Source of the DNA: Variovorax sp. CF313
GTDB lineage: Bacteria > Pseudomonadota > Gammaproteobacteria > Burkholderiales > Burkholderiaceae_C
NCBI RefSeq assembly: GCF_000282635.1
Contig: NZ_AKIW01000114.1
Location: 1 to 37,316 of the forward strand
Direction: 5' to 3'
DNA: 37,316 nt
A program made the position numbers and the translations under genes. Of the stretch, positions 23,545 to 31,656 are shown in pieces. The stretch's first letter is position 1. Each line of letters opens with the position of its first letter. The notes beneath the pieces are model-generated. The model worked only from the letters and a program-made list of their open reading frames with translations. It was not told the DNA's origin and ran no database searches.

Positions 23545-24699
23545 ATGACCAAACTCCTGATCCTCAGCGTGAGCGCCGGCAACGGCCACGTGCGTGCAGC
23601 ACAGGCGCTTGCCGCCACCGCCCAGTCCCTCGCCCCGCCCTGCACAGCGGTCCACATCGACGCGATGGCCCACGTGGCCGGCGGTTTCCGCAAGGTCTAC
23701 ACCGACTGGTACATCCAGCTCGTGAACCGGGCACCCGAGCTGTGGTCGTACCTGCACCAGCGCACCGACACCACGCCGCACCACGCGCCCTCGCAACGCC
23801 TGCGCCGCGGCATCGAACGGCTGAGCACCGGCGCGCTCGTGAAGGAGATTCGCCGCGAGAAGCCCGATGCCGTGGTCTGCACGCACTTCCTGCCGGCCGA
23901 GCTGCTGATGCGCGAGCGCAACCGCGGCCGCATCGACTACCCGGTGTGGCTGCAGATCACCGACTACGACCTGCACAACATGTGGCTGGTGCCGGGCATG
24001 GCCGGCTACCTGGCCGCAACCGAAGAGGTGGCGTTCCGCCTGCGCGCGCGCGGCATTCCTGCAGACCGCATCCACGTCACCGGCATTCCGGTGATGCCGG
24101 CGTTTTCCGAACCCGATGTGCCGGCGCTCGCACGCCACACCTGCGTGGCGGAACTCGGCCTCGATCCTTCGCGGCCCGTGCTGCTGATGGCGTCTGGCGG
24201 CGCGGGGGTCGGCGACCTCGCGAGCATGGTCGAGCGCGTGCTCGGCCTCGGCGGTGAAGGCAACTTCCAGGTCATCGCCGTGGCGGGCCGCAACGTGGAA
24301 GCGCACGGCAAGCTCGAAGCCCTGGCCAGGCGCCACCCGGGCCGCGTGGTGGCCATCGGTTTCACCAACGAGATGCACAAGATGATGGCCGCGGCCGACC
24401 TCGTCGTGACCAAGCCCGGCGGCCTCACGGTGTCCGAGTGCCTGGCGCTCGGCAAGCCGATGCTGCTGATCTCGCCCATTCCGGGGCAGGAAGAACACAA
24501 CGCCGGCTTCCTGATGGAGGAAGGCGCGGCCTGGCTCGCCTACGACGCCATCGGGCTCGACTACAAGGTGGCGCGCCTGATGGCCGACCCCGCCAAGCTC
24601 GCGCACATGGCCTCGCGCAGCCGGGCGCTGGGCAAACCGCAGGCCGCGCGCACGGTGCTGCAGCACGTGCTGGCTGCGCCGGCGGGAACGACGGCGTGA
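23545..24699 (+). CDS. MGDG-synthase-like (GT28) glycosyltransferase
   Basis: 384 residues. Resembles monogalactosyldiacylglycerol synthase and the processive diacylglycerol glucosyltransferases, peripheral membrane enzymes that add sugar from a UDP-sugar to a lipid. Seen: N-terminal LLILSVSAGNGHVRAAQAL (glycine/His loop of the acceptor domain at residues 10-15), WLQITDYDLHNMWLVPG, the RIHVTGIPV linker, and the C-terminal donor motif VVTKPGGLTVSECLALGKPM with PGQEEHNAGFL. The sugar and lipid are not determined by sequence. Its stop overlaps the next gene start in a GTGA arrangement, and that gene overlaps the third in ATGA, so all three are translationally coupled. No clear ribosome binding site precedes the ATG. 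Confidence 0.9.
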   Translation: MTKLLILSVSAGNGHVRAAQALAATAQSLAPPCTAVHIDAMAHVAGGFRKVYTDWYIQLVNRAPELWSYLHQRTDTTPHHAPSQRLRRGIERLSTGALVKEIRREKPDAVVCTHFLPAELLMRERNRGRIDYPVWLQITDYDLHNMWLVPGMAGYLAATEEVAFRLRARGIPADRIHVTGIPVMPAFSEPDVPALARHTCVAELGLDPSRPVLLMASGGAGVGDLASMVERVLGLGGEGNFQVIAVAGRNVEAHGKLEALARRHPGRVVAIGFTNEMHKMMAAADLVVTKPGGLTVSECLALGKPMLLISPIPGQEEHNAGFLMEEGAAWLAYDAIGLDYKVARLMADPAKLAHMASRSRALGKPQAARTVLQHVLAAPAGTTA

Positions 24700-25199
24700 G
24701 CGGCGCCGCCGAAAAGACGGGCGTGGCCCGCACGCTCGGCTATCTCGCCTGGGTGGCTGTCATGGCCTTCTTCTTCGCCAACGCCGAGATCCAGATCGAA
24801 GGCGGCGCGGGCTGGGCCACCTCGCTGCCGACCTGGCGCATCGAGAACAGCATCTGGCTCGATCTCTTCTGGGGCGGCCGCGCGATGACGGGCTACCACG
24901 CCTGGGTGTTCACCTTCATGGCGCTGGTGTTCTTCTCGCCGCTGGCCTTCAACGGGCGCTGGACGTGGCGCGGCGTTGGGTTGGCGGTGGCGGGGCTCAT
25001 CGTGTTCTGGGTGTGCGAAGACTTCCTGTGGTTCATCATCAACCCGGCCTTCGGCTGGGCGCGCTTCAATGCGGTGGATGCGTTCTGGCACAAGCACTGG
25101 GTGTGGGGCGCGCCGGTCGACTACTGGGGCGGGCTCGCGGTGGCGGCGCTGATCCTGGGGACGCGGCACTGGCGGCGCGAGAAGAAGAAAAAGCAATGA
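24696..25199 (+). CDS. Trp-rich four-helix membrane protein of unknown function
   Basis: 167 residues; no family recognised. Four hydrophobic segments at about 14-32, 67-86, 92-112 and 142-157 indicate an integral inner-membrane protein. It contains 16 tryptophans (nearly one in ten residues), many in loops next to the helices (RWTWRG, CEDFLWF, WHKHWVWG, DYWGG), together with conserved-looking charged residues (Glu in CEDF, His in WHKHW). The C-terminus is basic (RREKKKKQ), so probably cytoplasmic. GTG start at 24696 shares four bases with the glycosyltransferase stop; its own stop shares four with the phosphatase start. Position between a lipid glycosyltransferase and a phosphatase suggests a lipid-related role (inference). 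Confidence 0.85.
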   Translation: MSGAAEKTGVARTLGYLAWVAVMAFFFANAEIQIEGGAGWATSLPTWRIENSIWLDLFWGGRAMTGYHAWVFTFMALVFFSPLAFNGRWTWRGVGLAVAGLIVFWVCEDFLWFIINPAFGWARFNAVDAFWHKHWVWGAPVDYWGGLAVAALILGTRHWRREKKKKQ

Positions 25200-25768
25200 C
25201 GAAGAAGCACAGGACAGCAGCAGCAACAGCGGAAGAAGGCATCGCCGACCCGCGCCCCGGCCACTGGGCCGACCCGCTGGACGAACTGCAGGTCGAGAAC
25301 CTGCACCGCATCACGCCCACGCTCTACCGCAGCGCGCAGCCGCGGCGCGCCAACATGGCGGCGCTGCAGTCGCTGGGCATCCGCACCGTGGTGAGCCTGC
25401 GCTCCTTCAACGACGACAGGAAGGTGTTCGCGGGCACCGGCATCCGGCTGGTGCGCGTGCCGATCAACACCTGGTCCATCGACGACGCCAAGGTGCTGCG
25501 CGCGCTGGTGGCGATCCGCGAGGCCGGGAAGCATGGCCCGGTGCTCATCCACTGCATGCACGGCGCCGACCGCACCGGCGTGATCGCGGCGGTCTACCGC
25601 ATGGCGGTGCAGGACTGGGACAAGGACAGCGCACGCAACGAAATGCTGCGCGGCGGCTACGGCTACCACACGCTGTGGCGCAACATTCCGCGCTATATCG
25701 AGCGGCTCGACCCGGTGAAGATGCGCCACGCGCTGGCCCATGCGCCGGTGGTTCCCGTGGTGTCCTGA
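25196..25768 (+). CDS. Dual-specificity / tyrosine phosphatase family protein
   Basis: 190 residues. Cysteine-dependent phosphatase of the DSP/PFA-DSP (Siw14-like) type. Seen: the family entry PTLYRSAQP, GIRTVVSLR, a candidate general-acid region around INTWSIDD, and the signature loop VLIHCMHGADRTG with nucleophile Cys120 and Arg126 (CX5R). No signal peptide or transmembrane helix, so cytoplasmic. Relatives dephosphorylate proteins, phosphoinositides or inositol pyrophosphates; in bacteria the substrate is usually unknown. ATG 25196 overlaps the preceding stop (ATGA). As the third gene of a coupled operon with a lipid glycosyltransferase and a membrane protein, a phospholipid-phosphate or prenyl-phosphate substrate is worth considering. 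Confidence 0.9.
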   Translation: MTKKHRTAAATAEEGIADPRPGHWADPLDELQVENLHRITPTLYRSAQPRRANMAALQSLGIRTVVSLRSFNDDRKVFAGTGIRLVRVPINTWSIDDAKVLRALVAIREAGKHGPVLIHCMHGADRTGVIAAVYRMAVQDWDKDSARNEMLRGGYGYHTLWRNIPRYIERLDPVKMRHALAHAPVVPVVS

Positions 25769-25797
25769 AGGCGCCTGCAGCTTTCGCACCGCGCTCC

Positions 25798-25803
25798 TAT
25801 ACT
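25798..25803 (+). promoter_or_regulatory. Candidate -10 element before the MDR dehydrogenase
   Basis: TATACT, five of six consensus bases, 52 bases upstream of the ATG at 25856. The -35 position (CTGCAG at 17 bases) is poor. Confidence 0.3.
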
Positions 25804-25855
25804 GGCCGCCCCGTGGCCACAGGCCATCTGCGAACCGTCTGAAAAGGGGCCTCCC

Positions 25856-26986
25856 ATGGCACTGCAAATCCGCTCCCTCATCCGCGCCAACGGCGAACTC
25901 GAACTCTCGCTGCACGACGACCCGATCCCCGAACCGCAGGCCCACGAAGTCGTGATCCGCGTCGAGGCGTCGCCGTTGAACCCGTCGGACCTCGGCCTGC
26001 TGTTCGGTGCGGCCGACATGAGCACCGCCAAGGCCTCGGGCACCGCCGAGCGCCCGGTCGTCACCGCCACGGTGCCCGAGCGCGCGCTTCCCGCCATGGC
26101 GGCGCGGCTCGACCAGTCGATGCCGGTCGGCAACGAAGGCGCGGGCGTGGTGGTCAAGGCCGGTTCGTCGCCGGCTGCGCAGGCGCTGCTCGGCAAGACC
26201 GTGGCGGCCATCGGCGGCGCGATGTATTCGCAGTACCGCTGCCTCGCCGCTGCCCAGTGCATGGAACTGCCCGAAGGCACCACACCGGCCGAAGGCGCGT
26301 CGTGCTTCGTCAACCCGCTCACCTCGCTGAGCATGGTCGAGACCATGCGCATGGAAGGCCACAAGGCGCTGGTGCACACGGCCGCCGCGTCGAACCTGGG
26401 CCAGATGCTCAACAAGATCTGCCAGAAGGACGGCATCGCGCTCGTCAACATCGTGCGCAAGCAGGAGCAGGAAGACCTGCTGCGCGGCCTGGGCGCGAAG
26501 TACGTGTGCAACGCGACCTCGCCCACCTTCCTCGAAGACCTGACGCAGGCATTGGTCGAGACCGGCGCCACGCTGGCCTTCGACGCCACCGGCGGCGGCA
26601 AGCTCGCCGGGCAGATCCTCGGCTGCATGGAAGCCGCGATCAACCGCACGGCCAAGGAATACAGCCGCTACGGTTCGACCACCCACAAGCAGGTGTACAT
26701 CTACGGCGGCCTCGACCGCAGCCCGACCGAGTTCGTGCGCAACTTCGGCATGGCGTGGGGCATGGGCGGGTGGCTGCTGTTCCCGTTCCTCGGAAAACTC
26801 GGCGACGAAGGCACCAAGCGTTTGAAGGCGCGCGTCGTCGCGGAGCTGAAGACCACGTTCGCGAGCAAGTACACGCGTGAGGTTTCGCTGGTCGAGGCGC
26901 TGCAGCTCGATGCGATCGGGGTTTATGGGAAGCAGGCTACGGGGGAGAAGTTCTTGCTGAATCCGAACAAGGGTGTTGCTGTTTGA
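25856..26986 (+). CDS. MDR-family zinc-binding-dehydrogenase-like oxidoreductase
   Basis: 376 residues. Medium-chain dehydrogenase/reductase with GroES-like N-terminus (EVVIRVEASPLNPSDLGLLFG), NEGAGVVVKAG in place of the zinc-enzyme GHE segment, and a Rossmann region (ALVHTAAASNLGQMLNKIC and later AFDATGGGKLAGQIL). Zinc-ligand residues of classic alcohol dehydrogenases are not evident. Substrate unknown; related proteins are usually annotated only as zinc-binding dehydrogenase. It stands alone, 87 bases after the phosphatase operon, with a -10-like TATACT upstream, and converges on kdpE with a 31-base gap. Confidence 0.9.
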   Translation: MALQIRSLIRANGELELSLHDDPIPEPQAHEVVIRVEASPLNPSDLGLLFGAADMSTAKASGTAERPVVTATVPERALPAMAARLDQSMPVGNEGAGVVVKAGSSPAAQALLGKTVAAIGGAMYSQYRCLAAAQCMELPEGTTPAEGASCFVNPLTSLSMVETMRMEGHKALVHTAAASNLGQMLNKICQKDGIALVNIVRKQEQEDLLRGLGAKYVCNATSPTFLEDLTQALVETGATLAFDATGGGKLAGQILGCMEAAINRTAKEYSRYGSTTHKQVYIYGGLDRSPTEFVRNFGMAWGMGGWLLFPFLGKLGDEGTKRLKARVVAELKTTFASKYTREVSLVEALQLDAIGVYGKQATGEKFLLNPNKGVAV

Positions 26987-27017
26987 ACGTTGCGCCCTGA
27001 ACGCACGCACCCGAGAG

Positions 27018-27716
27018 CTAAACAACCAGCCGATACCCCACAGCCGTCTCGGTCAGCAGATGCCGAGGCTGCGCCGGATCGTCTTCGAGCTTCTGCCGCA
27101 GATGCCCCATGTAGATCCGCAGGTAGTGGCTCTGGCCGGTGTGCGACGGGCCCCACACCTCGCGCAATAGCTGGCGTTGCGTCAACACGCGGCCTGCATT
27201 GGCGACCAGCACCGACAGCAGGCGGTATTCGGTCGGCGTCAGGTGCACCTCGGTGCCCGCACGACGGACGAGGCGCGCGGCGCGGTCGAGCTCGATCTCG
27301 CCGAAGCGGAACAGCGCCTCGGGCACCTCGTCCGCGCTGCCGCCCACCGCACGCGGACGACGCAGGTTGGCGCGAACGCGCGCCAGCAGTTCACCTGTGC
27401 CGAAGGGCTTGGTGAGGTAGTCGTCGGCCCCCGCGTCGAGCGCGGCGATCTTGTCGGCCTCGTCGCTGCGCGCGGACAGCACGATGATCGGCACGGCCGA
27501 CCAGCCGCGCACGTCGCGGATCAGCGAGACGCCGTCGCCGTCGGGCAGCCCCAGGTCGAGCACCAGCAGGTCGGGCTGGCGCGTGCCCGCTGCGGCGAGC
27601 CCGTCGCGCAAACTGCCGGCTTCATGCACCACCCAGCCCTCGGCCTCGAGCGCACCGCGCACGAAGCGGCGGATCTGCGGCTCGTCTTCGATCACGATGG
27701 CGGTGGGGGCTGGCAT
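27018..27716 (-). CDS. kdpE: KdpE response regulator
   Basis: 232 residues. DNA-binding partner of KdpD; phosphorylated KdpE activates the kdp promoter when potassium is limiting. Seen: acidic residues IEDEPQIRRF, phospho-acceptor Asp54 (LLVLDLGLPDGDG), DYLTKPFGTGEL, and the winged-helix C-terminus with VLTQRQLLREVWG and ETAVGYRLVV, all characteristic of KdpE. ATG 27716 starts MPAPTAIVIEDEP; an upstream in-frame extension is inside kdpD and was not used. It follows kdpD by 4 bases and ends the kdp operon. Confidence 0.97.
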   Translation of the reverse strand: MPAPTAIVIEDEPQIRRFVRGALEAEGWVVHEAGSLRDGLAAAGTRQPDLLVLDLGLPDGDGVSLIRDVRGWSAVPIIVLSARSDEADKIAALDAGADDYLTKPFGTGELLARVRANLRRPRAVGGSADEVPEALFRFGEIELDRAARLVRRAGTEVHLTPTEYRLLSVLVANAGRVLTQRQLLREVWGPSHTGQSHYLRIYMGHLRQKLEDDPAQPRHLLTETAVGYRLVV

Positions 27717-27720
27717 GGGG

Positions 27721-30477
27721 TCAGAGTTGGGCTTCGGCCGGCTCGGGTGGCTCGCGGCGCGGCAGGGTGACCGTGAATTCTGCACCGCCGTCGCGCGCGT
27801 TGCCGGCCGCGATTTCACCGCCGTGCGCACTCACCACCGCCTTGCAGATCGCCAGGCCCAGGCCCACGCCGGGTGTGGCCGATTCGGTCTCGCCGCGCGT
27901 GAACTTGTCGAACAGCTTCTGCTCGTGGCCCAGCAGCGCGGCGGGCAGGCCGGGCCCGTGATCGCGCACCGTGAGCACCAGCGTGCCCGGCTCGGCGCGC
28001 GCACCGACCACGACGGGCGGCGCGCCGTACTTGGCGGCGTTCTCCAGCAGGTTGACCAGCACGCGCTCGATCAGCACGGCGTCGAACTCGACCAGCGGCA
28101 ACTCCGGGTCGAGCGCGGTCTGCACCACGGTGCTGCCCAGCGAAGTGCGCGCCGCGCGAATGGCAGAGCCCACCACTTCCTCCACCGACTGCCAGTCGCG
28201 CCGCAGGTTCACAGCGCCGCCGGCGATGCCGCTTTCGAGCCGCGCCATGTCGAGCAGGTTGCTCACCAGCGCATGCAGCTCGTGCGCCTGCGCGACGATG
28301 GCGCGCGCGGCCTCGGCGTGCTCTCCGGGTGGCAATGTCTGCAGCGACTCGGCCAGCGCGATCAGCGCGGTGAGCGGCGTGCGCACGTCGTGCGAGATGG
28401 CACCGAGCAGCGCATTGCGCAAGCGCTCCGACTCCATCTCGACCACGGCCTGCTGCGCCACTTCGACGTAGTGCACGCGCTCCAGCGCGATCGCGATCTG
28501 CCGCGCCAGCGTGTCGAGCTGCTGCGCCTGCTCGGGAATGAGCAGCCAGCGCGGCTGCGCGGGCGACAGCGCGAGCACGCCGCGCACACGCATCGGCGCC
28601 TGCAGCGGCACGTAGTGCCAGGGCTGCGCGGCCAGCGTGGCCGTGGCGAGTCCTGCCGGCTGGCCGTGGCGGAAGGCCCAATCGGCGACCTGCGGGTCGA
28701 AGCCCTGAGGCGGGTCGGAAGGCTGCACCAGCTGATCGGATGTATCGGTCACCAATACGAGCGCATCGCCACCGAAGTGGCCCCGCACGGCAGCGGCGCC
28801 GAGCGCGATCACCTGCGAGCTTTCGAGCGCGGCGGACAGTTCGCGCGTCAGCTCGAACAGCGAGCGCGCGCGCCGCTCGCGGCTGGTCGACACGCCGGCC
28901 GCGAAGCGCAGGCCCGCCATGAGCTGGCCCACCAGCAGGCCGACGCCGAGCATGACCGCGAAGGTCAGCACGTACTGCACGTCGCTCACCGCGAACGACA
29001 GGCGCGGCGGCACGAAGAAATAGTCGAAAGCCGCGACGTTGAGCAGGGCGGCCAGTGCCGAGGGCCCGCGCCCGAAACGCATCGCCACGCCCACCACGCC
29101 GAGCAGGAACAGCATGACGATGTTCGACAGCTCCAGCACGCCGACCAGCGGCGTGCACGCCAGCGTGAGCGCGATGCTGGTGGCCGCCGCCCATGCATAG
29201 CCGGGCCAGTAGATGGGCGCCTTCTCGTGGTCGTCGCTGTCGATGCTCGCGCCCTGCAGCGGCGCGCGCGACAGGCGGCGCGAGCTTTCGGCGGGCGCCA
29301 CTTCCATGATGTCGAGCGCCGGCGCGCGCTGCGCCAATGCGCGCGCGAGTGGCACCGCCCTCGCGGACCACCAGCGCCGCCAGCCGGCCTCGGGCTGTGA
29401 GCGCCCGAGCACCAGCGTGGCGCAGTTGAGCCGCCGTGCCTGTTCGGCGAGCTGCTCGGCCACGTCGGAGCCGGTGAGCACGGCCGTGGCCGCGCCCAGT
29501 TCTTCCGCCAGCTTGAGCACCGCGAGGATGCGGTCGCGCTCCGCCGCGGCCAGCCGCTGCAGCCGGGGCGTCTCAACGTACACCGCGTGCCAGCGCACGT
29601 TGAGCTGTCCCGCGAGCCTCGCGGCCGTGCGCACGGTCTGCGCCGCGCCCTCGTGCGGGCCGACGCACGCGAGGATCGCCCCCGATGTGTTCCAGGCCTG
29701 CAGGCCGGGGCCCTTGCCGTTTGCGCCCACGCCGCCCGGGCCCGACTGCTCCACGCGCCAGCCGCGCACGTCGTCCTCCACGTGCTCGGCGGTGCGCCGC
29801 AGCGCGATCTCGCGCAGGGCGATCAGGTTGCCCTTGCGGAAGAAATTCTGCGCGGCGCGCTCCGCCTGCTGCGGCAGGTAGACCTTGCCGGCCGCGAGCC
29901 GCGCCGTGAGCTCGTCGGGCGTGACGTCGACCAGCACCACCTCGTCGGCCTCGTCGAGCACGGTGTCGGGCACGGTCTCGTGCACGCGCACGCCGGTGAT
30001 GGCGCCGACCGTGCCGTTGAGGCTCTCGAGATGCTGCACATTGAGCGCCGACCACACCTCGATGCCGGCGGCCAGCAGCTCCTGCACGTCCTGCCAGCGC
30101 TTGGCGTGGCGCGAGCCGGGAGCGTTGGTGTGGGCCAGTTCGTCGACCAGCAGCACGGCGGGCTTGCGCGCGAGCGCGGCGTCGAGGTCGAACTCGGCGA
30201 GCGTGCGCCCGCGGTAGTCCAGTTCGCGCAGCGGCAGCGCCTCCAGCCCCGAGAGCAGCGCGGCGGTCTCGCTGCGGCCATGGGTCTCGACCACGCCGAT
30301 CAGCACGTCGCGCCCGGTGGCACGCTCGCGCTGCGCGGCGCTGAGCATGGCCCATGTCTTGCCGACGCCCGCGCTGGCGCCGAAATAGATGCGCAGCTTG
30401 CCGCGCTGGGCGCGCGCCTCGTCGCTGCGCAGCTGCGCGAGCAGCGCGTCGGGATCGGGGCGGAGCACTTCGTTCAT
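27721..30477 (-). CDS. kdpD: KdpD sensor histidine kinase
   Basis: 918 residues, near the usual 890-900. Inner-membrane sensor of potassium and turgor. Domains in order: N-terminal KdpD domain with Walker A GASAGVGKT (about 33-41) and Walker B VLLVDELAHTNAPG, a USP-like domain (about 250-370), four transmembrane helices near 430-530, a GAF-like region, HisKA with His696 (AISHDVRTPLTAL), N box NLLENAAKYG and HATPase motifs DHGPGLP and GVGLGLAIC. I prefer ATG 30477 (MNEVLRPDPD); an in-frame GTG nine bases upstream is possible. Upstream lies a 43-residue membrane peptide gene, and kdpE follows by 4 bases. Confidence 0.97.
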   Translation of the reverse strand: MNEVLRPDPDALLAQLRSDEARAQRGKLRIYFGASAGVGKTWAMLSAAQRERATGRDVLIGVVETHGRSETAALLSGLEALPLRELDYRGRTLAEFDLDAALARKPAVLLVDELAHTNAPGSRHAKRWQDVQELLAAGIEVWSALNVQHLESLNGTVGAITGVRVHETVPDTVLDEADEVVLVDVTPDELTARLAAGKVYLPQQAERAAQNFFRKGNLIALREIALRRTAEHVEDDVRGWRVEQSGPGGVGANGKGPGLQAWNTSGAILACVGPHEGAAQTVRTAARLAGQLNVRWHAVYVETPRLQRLAAAERDRILAVLKLAEELGAATAVLTGSDVAEQLAEQARRLNCATLVLGRSQPEAGWRRWWSARAVPLARALAQRAPALDIMEVAPAESSRRLSRAPLQGASIDSDDHEKAPIYWPGYAWAAATSIALTLACTPLVGVLELSNIVMLFLLGVVGVAMRFGRGPSALAALLNVAAFDYFFVPPRLSFAVSDVQYVLTFAVMLGVGLLVGQLMAGLRFAAGVSTSRERRARSLFELTRELSAALESSQVIALGAAAVRGHFGGDALVLVTDTSDQLVQPSDPPQGFDPQVADWAFRHGQPAGLATATLAAQPWHYVPLQAPMRVRGVLALSPAQPRWLLIPEQAQQLDTLARQIAIALERVHYVEVAQQAVVEMESERLRNALLGAISHDVRTPLTALIALAESLQTLPPGEHAEAARAIVAQAHELHALVSNLLDMARLESGIAGGAVNLRRDWQSVEEVVGSAIRAARTSLGSTVVQTALDPELPLVEFDAVLIERVLVNLLENAAKYGAPPVVVGARAEPGTLVLTVRDHGPGLPAALLGHEQKLFDKFTRGETESATPGVGLGLAICKAVVSAHGGEIAAGNARDGGAEFTVTLPRREPPEPAEAQL

Positions 30478-30489
30478 CGGCGGCACAGG

Positions 30490-30621
30490 TTAGCGCATCG
30501 GGCGATCCTTGCGGCGGCCTGCATGGCGCCGAGCGGTGCGCGACAGCACCCACCAGGCAAAGCCCAGCGGAACGAACAGCGCCGCCATGGCCAGCAGCGC
30601 CATCAACAGGTCAGTGACCAT
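30490..30621 (-). CDS. Small membrane peptide before kdpD (43 residues)
   Basis: 43 residues, too short for routine gene callers. One hydrophobic segment at about 5-26 (LLMALLAMAALFVPLGFAWW) followed by a strongly basic tail (RTARRHAGRRKDRPMR), which by the positive-inside rule would leave the C-terminus in the cytoplasm. The ATG lies inside the last codons of the 125-residue gene (11-base overlap) and the stop is 12 bases before the kdpD ATG. This spacing and the hydrophobic composition support a real gene, but no homologue is known to me and coding status is unproven. Confidence 0.55.
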   Translation of the reverse strand: MVTDLLMALLAMAALFVPLGFAWWVLSRTARRHAGRRKDRPMR

Positions 30622-30988
30622 GGCGCAGGCCGCAGCGCGCGAGGTGTTCGCGCCAGCTCACGAGCCGGCCGATCTCGCCCGAAGGCACGCATTCGATCAG
30701 CCGGTGCAGCACGTCGGCATAACGCGCGAGCGGCAGGCGGATCATCAGGCGCACGCAGGGCGCGTCGCTTTCCTGCGAGCTGCAGGCATGCAGCAGCGGC
30801 TCGCAGCGCACCACGCCGGCCTCGGGGCAGCCGGCGATGCTGCGGCGCACGCGCAGCGCGTCGGCGCAGCAGACCGTGACGTCGAGCACGTAGAACGCGC
30901 TGCTTCCATTTCTGCCGTTGCCTTGCTTGTTCAGGGGAGCGTGCGTTCTCTGCACGCCGGGGTGTTCTCGATAGGCGGCATAGGCCAT
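30611..30988 (-). CDS. Cys-rich 125-residue protein between kdpC and kdpD
   Basis: 125 residues, no family recognised. It contains eight cysteines (a CC pair, then GCP, RCE, HAC, APC, IEC, ARC), unusual for a cytoplasmic-looking protein with no signal peptide or transmembrane helix. The central part (FYVLDVTVCCADALRVRRS and VRLMIRLPLARYADVLHRLI) alternates strands and helices in a way that could fit a small alpha/beta sensory or ACT-like fold, but this is only a guess. GAGGAG precedes ATG 30988 by about 12 bases. It starts 16 bases after kdpC and overlaps the next small gene by 11, so it is within the kdp transcript. Proposed role: accessory to potassium or redox sensing (inference). Confidence 0.7.
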   Translation of the reverse strand: MAYAAYREHPGVQRTHAPLNKQGNGRNGSSAFYVLDVTVCCADALRVRRSIAGCPEAGVVRCEPLLHACSSQESDAPCVRLMIRLPLARYADVLHRLIECVPSGEIGRLVSWREHLARCGLRHGH

Positions 30989-31004
30989 GGTTGGTTTTTT
31001 CTCC

Positions 31005-31643
31005 TCAACGCGGAACCGAAGGGCTGAAGGAACCCGAAGCGGCATCGAGCGCGATGTTCAACGCCAGCACATTGACGCGCGCCTCGCCCAGAAAGCCCAG
31101 CAGCGGCTTCTGCGTGTTCCTGTCGATCAGCGACTGGACCTCGGACAGCGGCATGCCGCGCACGCGCGCCACCCGCGCCGCCTGGTACTGAGCGGCGGCG
31201 AGGCTGATGTCGGGATCGAGCCCGCTGGCCGAGGCCGTGACCAGGTCGACGGGCACCGGCGCGATGTTGTCCGGATCGGCCGCGCGCAGCGCTTCCACGC
31301 GCGCCTTCACCGCATCGGCCAGCGCGGGGTTGAGCGGCCCCTGGTTGGAGCCGCCTGAAGCGCTCGCGTTGTAGGGCTGCGGCGCGGTGGCCGAGGGGCG
31401 GCTCCAGAAGTGCTTCGGATCGCTGAAGTTCTGGCCGATGAGCTTGGAGCCCACCACGGTGCCGTCGAGCACGATGAGGCTGCCGTCCGCCTGCGCGGGG
31501 AACGCCGTCTTCGCGACGCCGGTGACGGCCATCGGGTAGATCAGGCCGGTGAGCGCGCTCAGCAGCACGAAGAGCACGAGCGCGGGGCGGACGATGCCGC
31601 CCTCGCTGCCATTGCCGTTGCCATTGACGATGTTGTTGTTCAT
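31005..31643 (-). CDS. kdpC: KdpC, potassium-transporting ATPase subunit C
   Basis: 212 residues (E. coli 190). Single-span inner-membrane subunit that stabilises the KdpFABC complex and increases its nucleotide affinity. Seen: N-terminal transmembrane helix (ALVLFVLLSALTGLIYPMAV), then periplasmic GSKLIGQNFSDPKHFWSRPSA, NPALADAVKARVEALRA, and LVTASASGLDPDISLAAA. The N-terminus carries an Asn/Gly-rich stretch (MNNNIVNGNGNGSEGG) before the helix. ATG 31643 follows a GAGGAG ribosome binding site. It lies 13 bases after kdpB. Confidence 0.97.
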   Translation of the reverse strand: MNNNIVNGNGNGSEGGIVRPALVLFVLLSALTGLIYPMAVTGVAKTAFPAQADGSLIVLDGTVVGSKLIGQNFSDPKHFWSRPSATAPQPYNASASGGSNQGPLNPALADAVKARVEALRAADPDNIAPVPVDLVTASASGLDPDISLAAAQYQAARVARVRGMPLSEVQSLIDRNTQKPLLGFLGEARVNVLALNIALDAASGSFSPSVPR

Positions 31644-31656
31644 GACGGAATACTCC

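Noticed and set aside
22003..24666. Long minus-strand open frame opposite nadV and the glycosyltransferase
   Set aside because: Antisense to well-recognised proteins, no domain recognisable, composition typical of a shadow frame.
30484..30486. GTG as kdpD start
   Set aside because: Possible, but ATG 30477 three codons downstream is the more usual start and neither has a clear ribosome binding site.
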